NCBI GenBank assembly: GCA_964496245.1
Contig: CAZBZG010000093.1
Location: forward strand, 1-15,548
DNA length: 15,548 nucleotides
Direction of reading: 5' to 3'
Source: CAZBZG01 sp964496245
GTDB lineage: Bacteria > Planctomycetota > SZUA-567
Shown: one piece after another, positions 6,592 to 15,548 of the stretch
Layout: every line of letters begins with the position of its first letter
How positions within the stretch are numbered: position 1 is the stretch's first letter
Notes under the pieces: generated by a model
The model's database searches: none
What the model saw: the letters and a program-made list of their open reading frames with translations, nothing else
Told to the model about the DNA's origin: nothing
Program-made: the position numbers and the translations under genes

Positions 6592-6807
6592 ATGGCTACG
6601 ATGTCCGTTCGCATCCCCGATCGGCTGGCCAAGCGGCTGGAGGGGGTGGCAAAAGAGGCGGAGCGAACCAAGTCTTTCCTCATCCAGAAGGCCATTGAGG
6701 CGTATCTGGATGACTACGCCGACCTTCAGATCGCGCTCGACCGTCTCCGGGATACGACCGATGAAGTCGTTGACGGGAAGGAACTGAGGAAATCCCTTGG
6801 CCTATAG
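6592..6807 (+). CDS. Ribbon-helix-helix antitoxin (CopG/RelB type)
   Basis: A 71-residue protein. The DNA-contacting beta strand is MSVRIP (4-9), followed by two helices (DRLAKRLEGVAKEAERTKS and FLIQKAIEAYLDDYAD), the standard RHH_1 fold. The acidic C-terminal part (DTTDEVVDGKEL) would wrap the toxin. The start ATG at 6592 has a near-perfect ribosome site AGGAGGTGA (6580-6588). It is first in a two-gene operon, overlapping the toxin gene by 11 bp, so translation is probably coupled. It is expected to neutralise the toxin and repress the shared promoter together with it. The family assignment is clear; the exact antitoxin subfamily is not. Confidence 0.9.
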   Translation: MATMSVRIPDRLAKRLEGVAKEAERTKSFLIQKAIEAYLDDYADLQIALDRLRDTTDEVVDGKELRKSLGL

Positions 6808-7048
6808 CATTGTCTACAAGGCTTCGGTCAAGAGGGACCTCAAGAAGCTCAGCAAGGCCGAGGCGCGGCGCATTCTCGATCAGATCGAACAGAGCCTTTC
6901 CCGCAAGGCCGACCAGTGTCCGGCGCTGAAGGGCGCGTTCGCCGGCCTGCGGAAGTTCCGGGTCGGGGGCTATCGTGTCATCTTCGCCATCCTCGACAAG
7001 GATGTGCTGGTCCTCAAGATCGGTGCCCGGAAAGACGTCTACCGATAG
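6797..7048 (+). CDS. RelE/ParE-superfamily toxin
   Basis: An 83-residue basic protein of the RelE/ParE superfamily. It opens with YSIVYKASVKRDLKKLSK and has the core sheet KFRVGGYRVIFAI (53-65) and the C-terminal strand IGARKDVYR (75-83). In the family this ending is usually xHRxDVY; here alanine replaces the histidine before RKDVYR. RelE members cleave mRNA on the ribosome, while ParE members poison gyrase. The VGGYRVIF and RKDVYR segments favour RelE, an inference. The start is TTG at 6797 with GAGGAA (6786-6791) 5 bp upstream, inside the antitoxin gene. The stop codon directly abuts the second palindromic repeat. Confidence 0.88.
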   Translation: MAYSIVYKASVKRDLKKLSKAEARRILDQIEQSLSRKADQCPALKGAFAGLRKFRVGGYRVIFAILDKDVLVLKIGARKDVYR

Positions 7049-7119
7049 CGCGTGGGCTGAAGCCCACCCTACAGCCCCGGCCGCGCATCGCCCGTAGGGT
7101 GGGGCTTTGCCCCACGCGG
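7049..7119. repeat. Composite palindromic repeat, family 1, copy 2
   Basis: A direct-orientation copy of the element at 6421-6503. The left arm CGCGTGGGCTGAAGCCCACC begins at the base after the toxin stop codon. The right arm (7092-7119) contains GTAGGGTGGGGC and TTTGCCCCACGCG. The inner GGCCGCGCATCG is conserved. It lies between the converging toxin and sulfatase genes, so it may terminate transcription in both directions. Confidence 0.82.
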
Positions 7120-7134
7120 CAATGGCATGCCGCC

Positions 7135-8556
7135 TCAGTCCGTATCCTTTGCGTACCGCTCGTCGCCCACCGCAGCCTGGAGGCGATGGAGCTCGTCGGT
7201 GAGTTCGCGCCGCACCTGGGCGTAGGCCGGGTCGTCGGCCACGCTCTTGAGTTCGTGCGGATCTTTCTCCAGGTCGAAGAGTTCCCACTCGGGTTCGTAG
7301 GTCTCGTCCACGGCGCCGGCCTGTCCGAGGGCGTCGGAGTAGTAGTAGATCAGCTTGTAGCGCTTGGTGCGGATGCCGTAGTGGGCGTAGACGTTGTGAT
7401 GGGCCTTGTGCATCCAGTAGCGGTAGTAGAGGCCTGTCTGCCAGTCCTCGGGCGTGTTTTCGGCGAGCAACGGGCGGAACGACCGGCCCTGCATGTCGCC
7501 GGGCACGTCCACGCCAGCCAGATCCAGGAAGAGCGGCGCGAAGTCGACATTGAGCACGATGTCGTCGTTGACGCTGCCGGCGGCCACCTCGGCCGGGTAG
7601 CGGAGCACGAACGGCATGCGCAGCGACTCCTCGTACATGAAGCGCTTGTCGTACCAGCCGTGGTCGCCGAGGAAGAAGCCCTGGTCGGAGGTGTAGACCA
7701 CGACCGTGTTGTCCGCCAGCCCCTTGGCCTCCAGATCGTCGAGCAGCCGGCCCACGTTGTCGTCCACACTCGCGATGACACGCAGGTAATCCTTGATGTA
7801 GCGCTGGTAGGCCCAGCGGCGCAGCTCGTCTTCGGGGAGCGTGCTGTTGATCTCGCACTTGATGTCTTTGCGGTTCATGTGTACGCCCACGCGCATCTCG
7901 GCTGCCGCCGCAGCCGACGCCCGGTCGGCGTAGTCGTCCAGAAGCGTGTCGGGCTCGGGGATGGTTTCGTTGAGGTACATGTGCTGGTGCTTTTCGTCCG
8001 GTTCCCACTCGCGGTGGGGCGCCTTGTGGTGGCAGAAGAGGCAGAAGGGCTGGTCTGGGTCGCGCTGGTTCATCCAGTCGAGGCACTGGTCGGTGATGAT
8101 ATCGGAGACATACCCCCGCACCGTGCGGCGCTGGCCGCCGTCGGGGCCGGGGAAGATGAACTCGGGATTGTGATAGAGGCCCTGGCCGGGCAGGACCGCC
8201 CAGTCGTCGAAGCCGGTGGGGCAGTGCTCCGGCCCGGTGCCGAGGTGCCACTTGCCGAAGAGCGCGGTCTGGTAGCCGGCTTCTTTGAGCAACTTGGGGA
8301 AGGTCTGGAGCCGATTGTCCATGTGCGTGGCGAGCGTGGTCACCTGGTTGACGTGGTTGTAGGTGCCGGTCAGGATGGTGGCGCGGCTGGGCGTGCAGAT
8401 CGAGTTCGTGCAGAAGCAGTTGTCGAACCGCATGCCGCCCGCAGCGATGCGGTCGAGGTTGGGCGTTTCGTTGATGCGGCTGCCGTAGCAGCTCATGGCG
8501 TGGGCCGCGTGGTCGTCGGACATGATGAAGAGGAAGTTCGGGCGTTTGTCGGGCAT
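7135..8556 (-). CDS. Sulfatase (formylglycine-dependent, S1 type), cytoplasmic
   Basis: A 473-residue hydrolase of sulfate esters in the alkaline-phosphatase superfamily. The motif C54-TPSR-ATILTG is the CxPxR signature whose cysteine is oxidised to formylglycine by a maturase. Metal-site and other conserved elements visible are MSDDH (12-16), GKWHLG (101-106), the CHHKAPH stretch (175-181) and TSDQGFFLGDHGWYDKR (289-305). The C-terminus carries the common GIRTKRYKLIYYY and ELFDLEKDPHELKSVADDP segments. ATG at 8556 has AAAGGA just upstream. No signal peptide is present, unlike most polysaccharide sulfatases, so it may act in the cytoplasm on imported sugars. No maturase is in the window. The substrate cannot be read from sequence. 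Confidence 0.93.
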   Translation of the reverse strand: MPDKRPNFLFIMSDDHAAHAMSCYGSRINETPNLDRIAAGGMRFDNCFCTNSICTPSRATILTGTYNHVNQVTTLATHMDNRLQTFPKLLKEAGYQTALFGKWHLGTGPEHCPTGFDDWAVLPGQGLYHNPEFIFPGPDGGQRRTVRGYVSDIITDQCLDWMNQRDPDQPFCLFCHHKAPHREWEPDEKHQHMYLNETIPEPDTLLDDYADRASAAAAAEMRVGVHMNRKDIKCEINSTLPEDELRRWAYQRYIKDYLRVIASVDDNVGRLLDDLEAKGLADNTVVVYTSDQGFFLGDHGWYDKRFMYEESLRMPFVLRYPAEVAAGSVNDDIVLNVDFAPLFLDLAGVDVPGDMQGRSFRPLLAENTPEDWQTGLYYRYWMHKAHHNVYAHYGIRTKRYKLIYYYSDALGQAGAVDETYEPEWELFDLEKDPHELKSVADDPAYAQVRRELTDELHRLQAAVGDERYAKDTD

Positions 8557-8611
8557 GGGGGTCCTTTCCGTGCGTGGGTCAAACGTGGCATCTTGCTCGG
8601 TCGATTCGACA

Positions 8612-8640
8612 AGAGTACTCCTCTGCGCCCGAACCGTCAA
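8612..8640 (-). promoter_or_regulatory. Putative sigma70 promoter of the sulfatase
   Basis: On the minus strand TTGACG (8635-8640), 17 bp, then TACTCT (8612-8617). The -35 box and spacing are good and the -10 box is weak. The leader to ATG 8556 would be about 50 bases. Confidence 0.45.
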
Positions 8641-8656
8641 GGCCGAGCAGAACATA

Positions 8657-8777
8657 GGGTGCCATGCCCACCCTTGGGTGGCATGCCTGTGGGGCCCCTT
8701 GCCCCATCAACCCGCAGGCGCAGCAATGTCTCGTCCGGGGGAGGCGGCATGCCCACCTTTGGGTGGGCATGGCACCC
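8657..8777. repeat. Palindromic repeat pair, family 2, copy 1
   Basis: The left arm (8657-8687) contains GGGTGCCATGCCCACC and its inverse GGGTGGCATGCC. The right arm (8746-8777) contains GGCATGCCCACC and GGGTGGGCATGGCACCC. Each arm is a hairpin, and the outer ends GGGTGCCATG / CATGGCACCC pair across the element. It sits between the divergent sulfatase and CNNM promoters. The inner 58 bp is not conserved in the copy at 11150-11269. Confidence 0.75.
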
Positions 8778-8810
8778 GTTGCGACAGCAGCGTCGCCGGC
8801 CGGCCACGTC

Positions 8811-8839
8811 TTGACGCGGCCGTGTCGCCGGCGTAAGGT
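8811..8839 (+). promoter_or_regulatory. Putative promoter of the CNNM gene pair
   Basis: TTGACG (8811-8816), 17 bp, then TAAGGT (8834-8839). Transcription would start near 8846, leaving a leader of only about 8 bases before ATG 8854. The same TAAGGT -10 box appears at the GntR gene. Confidence 0.45.
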
Positions 8840-8853
8840 TGGGGCCACTGCCC

Positions 8854-10131
8854 ATGGATGCCTTGCTTGCGAGCTACGAACACCTGATCGCGATGGCCGT
8901 GCTGCTGGTGCTGTCGGCGACCTGCTCGGGCGCGGAGACCGCGATCTTCAGCCTGCGGCCGGCGGACCTCAACCGCTTTCGCCGCGCGGACGGTCCTATC
9001 AGCCGGGCTGTCCTCGCCCTGCACGGCGACTTGCGCGCGTTCTTGATGACCGTGCTCTTCTGCAACATGGTCATCAACATCGCCTTCTTCAGCTCCTCCA
9101 CCATGCTCGCCGCCCGCGTGGCCGGCCAGGACCGGCGGTTCGCGGTGGGCGTGGGCGTGGCGAGCCTGTTGGTCATCATCGTGCTGGGCGAAGTCACGCC
9201 CAAGACCATCGCGACCGTGGCCGGTCCCTTCTTCTGCCGACTGACGGCCCTGCCCATGTTTGCAGCCCACCGGGCTTTGTGGGGCGTACGCGTGGTGCTG
9301 GGCCGGTTCCTGGCCGTGGGCGAGCGCCTGGCCGGAATCGGGTCCTCCAGTCATTCGGTCAAGGCCGACGAGCTCCGCCTGCTCGTGGAGCTCAGCCGGG
9401 AGGAGGGCGCGATCAGCTCGAGCGAGCACGGACTCATGGACCGCATTCTCCGGCTGCCGGAGGTGCGCATGGACGAACTCATGACGCCGCGGCCGGACAT
9501 GGTGACGATCGATCTGGACGCGGACATCCAGACGCTGCTGGAGCGCGCGCGCCAGAGCTGCCACGCCAAGCTGCCCGTGCGCGACCCCGAACGGGACGAG
9601 ATCACGGGGTGGGTGGACGCGCGAGCCGTGCTGGTGGCCGGCGGCGAGGGCGCGGTGCGGCCGCACGTGCAGCCCGTGACGTTCGTGAGCGAGTTCGATC
9701 ACGCCGACCAGGTGCTCGCCCAGTTTCGCGAAGAGCGGATCCGCCTGGCCATCGTGGTGGATGAACGGGGGGCCACCGTTGGGCTCGTGACCCGGTGGGA
9801 TCTGGTCTCCGCGATCTTCGGCGAAATCGGGGACGAAGACATCCAGCCCGAGGAGCCGATCCAGGAGGCGGGCTCCAACGTCTACCTGTTGAACGGCAAC
9901 GTGAGCGTGCGGGAGTGGCGGGACTTGTTCGGCATCGTGCGTGCGCTGCCTCCGGCCGCTACGGTCGGGGGTCTCGTTACGTCGCTGCTGGGGCGCACGG
10001 CGCAGCAGGGCGACACCGTTCGCCTGGGCAACCTGGAGATGGAGGTGCTGGACGTGGACCGGCGGCGGGTGACCCGGATCCGTCTGCAGCTGTTGGACGG
10101 AGACAATTCCAACGGAGGGCTGCGGAGCTGA
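8854..10131 (+). CDS. CNNM/CorC-like (HlyC/CorC family) membrane protein
   Basis: A 425-residue inner-membrane protein with the three-part layout of the CNNM/CorC (UPF0053) family, whose members handle Mg2+ or Co2+ or related ions. Residues about 8-155 are the DUF21 transmembrane domain with CSGAETAIFSL (24-34), several hydrophobic segments and the conserved GEVTPKT (112-118). Residues about 204-325 are a CBS pair beginning VRMDELMTPRPDM and ending ATVGLVTRWDLVSAIFGEI. Residues about 340-415 are the CorC_HlyC C-terminal domain (VYLLNGNVSVREWRDLF, DTVRLGNLEMEVLDV). ATG 8854 is chosen over TTG 8839, which overlaps the -10 box; the ribosome site is weak. The gene overlaps the next, a shorter paralogue, by one base, so they are probably co-translated and may form a heterodimer. 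Confidence 0.92.
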   Translation: MDALLASYEHLIAMAVLLVLSATCSGAETAIFSLRPADLNRFRRADGPISRAVLALHGDLRAFLMTVLFCNMVINIAFFSSSTMLAARVAGQDRRFAVGVGVASLLVIIVLGEVTPKTIATVAGPFFCRLTALPMFAAHRALWGVRVVLGRFLAVGERLAGIGSSSHSVKADELRLLVELSREEGAISSSEHGLMDRILRLPEVRMDELMTPRPDMVTIDLDADIQTLLERARQSCHAKLPVRDPERDEITGWVDARAVLVAGGEGAVRPHVQPVTFVSEFDHADQVLAQFREERIRLAIVVDERGATVGLVTRWDLVSAIFGEIGDEDIQPEEPIQEAGSNVYLLNGNVSVREWRDLFGIVRALPPAATVGGLVTSLLGRTAQQGDTVRLGNLEMEVLDVDRRRVTRIRLQLLDGDNSNGGLRS

Positions 10132-11105
10132 TGTGGATTTTAGTGATGCTTGGCATTTTTGGCGCGCTCTGGCTCTCGGCGCTCTACAGCGGGGCCGAGA
10201 CATCGGCCTACAGCGCCAGCCGGATCCGGCTGCGCGCCCGGGCCGAGGAGGGCGACTGCCGCGCCGTCTCGTCGCTCAGCTTGCTGACCGATCTGCCGGC
10301 CCTGATCACGACCATCCTGATCGGGAACAACCTGGCCATCTATGCGGGATCCTTCCTGCTCACCACGGCGTTGGCCGGGGCGGGGCTGGGCCGGGCTGAA
10401 CTCGTGGCCACGGCCGTGCTCACGCCGCTCTACTTCCTGTTCGCCGAGGTCCTCCCCAAGCGCATCGCGCAGGTGCGGCCCGTCCACTATGCGCTCGCCA
10501 GCGTGCGGTTCTGCCGCGGTTCCATGTGGGCGTTCTATCCGCTGGGCATCCTGCTCAACGCCGTGGCCGCGGGCTGGCGGCGCCTGCTCGAGCGGCTCGG
10601 CTTCCATGTGCCCGAGCAGACCGGACGTGCGCGGCTCGCCGAGCACGTGGAGATGCACGCGGCCGACGAAGTGCTCTCCGACACCCAGCACGAGATGGCC
10701 CAGCGCATCATGACCATTCACGATCTGACCGTGGACGACGTCATGATCCCGCTCCGGCGGGCGGTGCTGATCCGGGAGGAAGCGACCTGCCGGGAGGCGG
10801 CTGGGACGCTGCACGAAGCCGGGCTGCGGCGGGCGCCCATCTGCGACCGCGGCGGCCGGCCCACGGGCGAGGAGATCACGCTCAACCGCATCCTGCGCAA
10901 TCCCGCCAGCCTCGACCAGCCGGTGGGATCCCTCGCGCGGGAGTGCCTCTCCATCGATCGGCAGACGCCGGTGACCAAGACGCTGCAGCGGCTCAAGGCC
11001 GAGCACGCCAGGCTCGCGCTCGCCACGGGCAAGGCGGGCCGCGCTGTAGGCGTGATCACGGTCTCCGACCTGGTCTCGCGCGTGGTGGGGACCATGCGGC
11101 TGTGA
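10131..11105 (+). CDS. Second CNNM/CorC-like protein lacking the C-terminal domain
   Basis: A 324-residue paralogue of the preceding protein. The DUF21 membrane domain (about 3-155) shows YSGAETSAYSASR (19-31), LIGNNLA (64-70) and FAEVLPKRIAQ (104-114). A CBS pair starts at VDDVMIPLRRAVLI (201-214) and ends AVGVITVSDLVSRVVGTM (305-322). The protein stops there, so the CorC_HlyC domain of its neighbour is absent. The CBS region is short and shows an abrupt GEEITLNRILRN segment where CBS1 would end. ATG 10131 shares a base with the upstream TGA, with GGAG at 10124-10127. Tandem long and short CNNM pairs are known in other bacteria; a joint ion-transport complex is inferred. Confidence 0.9.
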   Translation: MWILVMLGIFGALWLSALYSGAETSAYSASRIRLRARAEEGDCRAVSSLSLLTDLPALITTILIGNNLAIYAGSFLLTTALAGAGLGRAELVATAVLTPLYFLFAEVLPKRIAQVRPVHYALASVRFCRGSMWAFYPLGILLNAVAAGWRRLLERLGFHVPEQTGRARLAEHVEMHAADEVLSDTQHEMAQRIMTIHDLTVDDVMIPLRRAVLIREEATCREAAGTLHEAGLRRAPICDRGGRPTGEEITLNRILRNPASLDQPVGSLARECLSIDRQTPVTKTLQRLKAEHARLALATGKAGRAVGVITVSDLVSRVVGTMRL

Positions 11106-11149
11106 ACCGGGCAGTACGATCAGTGGCTGCCTGGTGCGGGCGCCGGTGC

Positions 11150-11269
11150 GGGTGCCATGCCCACCGGTGGGTGGGCGTGGCTGGTACTCCCCGCCGATTG
11201 ACGATGGCCACGGACGTATGGCTCCCACGAGGCAGGCGGCATGCCCACTCGTGCGGGTGGGCATGGCAC
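11150..11269. repeat. Palindromic repeat pair, family 2, copy 2
   Basis: The left arm (11150-11181) reads GGGTGCCATGCCCACC, then GGTGGGTGGGCGTGGC. The right arm (11238-11269) reads GGCATGCCCACT, then GCGGGTGGGCATGGCAC. The arms match the copy at 8657-8777 closely while the inner part differs, so the arms rather than the whole element are conserved. It lies between the converging CNNM pair and hrpA. Confidence 0.72.
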
Positions 11270-11300
11270 TGTGCGCCGTGTGATGCGATCTGTGCCGCTT

Positions 11301-11375
11301 CTCTCGCAAAGACGCCAAGATCGCCAAGAAAGGACTCAGAGATGGGGCATGCCGTCCTTGGTGTCTTGGCGAGAG
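11301..11375. repeat. Interspersed inverted repeat (CTCTCGCAAAGACGCCAAG family)
   Basis: CTCTCGCAAAGACGCCAAG (11301-11319) pairs with CTTGGTGTCTTGGCGAGAG (11357-11375) with two mismatches in 19. AAGGAC (11330-11335) and GTCCTT (11354-11359) extend the stem inward. The motif is a frequent intergenic element in PVC and other environmental genomes. Just before the hrpA 3' end, it could terminate converging transcripts. Confidence 0.7.
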
Positions 11376-11396
11376 GTTTCCTCGCCCTTCCGCTTG

Positions 11397-15326
<3,930 letters not shown>

Positions 15327-15336
15327 GGTGCGTTCG

Positions 15337-15365
15337 ATCGTACTCCGGAGCGGGCGCGCTGTAAA
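15337..15365 (-). promoter_or_regulatory. Putative sigma70 promoter of hrpA
   Basis: On the minus strand TTTACA (15360-15365), 17 bp, then TACGAT (15337-15342). The boxes match five and four of six bases. Transcription would begin near 15330, only about 4 bases before the hrpA ATG, giving a nearly leaderless mRNA. This agrees with the missing ribosome site. Confidence 0.5.
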
Positions 15366-15420
15366 TGCTTGCGCGGAACGAGGCGGTCGGTAAGAATCCT
15401 GGCAGCAGGCGAGGAGGGGT

Positions 15421-15444
15421 GGCGCAGACGTTCACGTCTGCGCC
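15421..15444. repeat. Perfect 10-bp stem palindrome between hrpA and next gene
   Basis: GGCGCAGACG, loop TTCA, then CGTCTGCGCC: a perfect stem-loop in the divergent gap. The sequence type (GTGGCGCAGACGTTCACGTC) resembles a small interspersed palindrome seen in many PVC genomes. No T-run follows, so it is not a clear terminator. Confidence 0.7.
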
Positions 15445-15498
15445 AATCCTAGGCACGCGTGCGCGGACAACCGCGCCGCCCGCAAGGAGCTTGGCCGC

Positions 15499-15548
15499 AT
15501 GTCTTTGATCGTCCGCCTGATCGTGGTGCTCGCCGTCGCGCTCTTCGT
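15499..15548 (+). CDS. N-terminus of a membrane or secreted protein (cut by window end)
   Basis: Only 16 codons are present: MSLIVRLIVVLAVALF. The AAGGAG ribosome site (15484-15489) lies 9 bp upstream of ATG 15499, supporting a real start. The hydrophobic run after a single arginine suggests a signal peptide or first transmembrane helix. The family cannot be told. Confidence 0.6.
   Translation, partial: MSLIVRLIVVLAVALF

Noticed and set aside
6680..8251. Alternative minus-strand frame under the sulfatase
   Set aside because: It is a shifted frame of the sulfatase, full of R, P and G, and crosses the toxin-antitoxin genes on the opposite strand.
8557..8655. 33-residue N-terminal extension of the sulfatase
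   Set aside because: The extension contains the predicted promoter and no signal-peptide features; the homologous region starts at RPNFLFIMSDD.
15421..15444. Intrinsic terminator
   Set aside because: The stem is strong, but no T-run follows and both flanking genes point away from it, so there is nothing to terminate.

Overview
The window is a GC-rich bacterial chromosome fragment. Its gene set is a GntR regulator with a LacI-like sensor, a uroporphyrinogen-decarboxylase-family protein divergent from an AraC regulator, a formylglycine-type sulfatase, DUF4388/PATAN domains and tandem CNNM/CorC proteins. Together with abundant palindromic interspersed repeats, this suggests the PVC superphylum (Kiritimatiellota, Lentisphaerae or Verrucomicrobia-like), probably from a metagenome. 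That placement is inference from gene content; no marker gene settles it.

Layout. Bases 1-596 carry four ~77-bp repeat units, then a promoter. Bases 597-1664 encode the GntR regulator. A hairpin follows, then a secreted beta-sandwich protein (1715 to ~2335) that breaks off inside a second domain. At ~2324-2340 its truncated 3' end meets, head-on, the truncated 3' end of a URO-D-family gene (minus strand, 2324-3427). This join is the oddest point of the window: either a deletion or rearrangement at short shared sequence, or a chimeric assembly. The URO-D gene is divergent from an AraC regulator (to 4486), with a promoter and inverted repeat between them. A double-DUF4388 protein follows (4626-6299).

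Bases 6592-7048 hold a CopG/RelB-type antitoxin and RelE-type toxin, bracketed by two direct copies of a composite palindrome. A sulfatase (minus, 7135-8556) is divergent from two tandem CNNM/CorC-like membrane proteins (8854-11105). A second palindrome family lies on both sides of this CNNM pair. HrpA, a DEAH-box RNA helicase, fills 11397-15326 on the minus strand. The window ends in the first 16 codons of a membrane or secreted protein.

How the genes fit together: the GntR-secreted protein pair and the AraC/URO-D pair look like two regulator-plus-target units, and the sulfatase fits use of sulfated polysaccharides. The DUF4388 protein, CNNM pair and HrpA are unrelated housekeeping or signalling functions. 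Most intergenic gaps are occupied by palindromic repeats, several placed where terminators would be expected. I see no complete new multi-gene defence or metabolic system. The strongest leads are the convergent junction, the repeat-bracketed cassettes, the AraC start region and the repeat-rich C-terminus of the DUF4388 protein.
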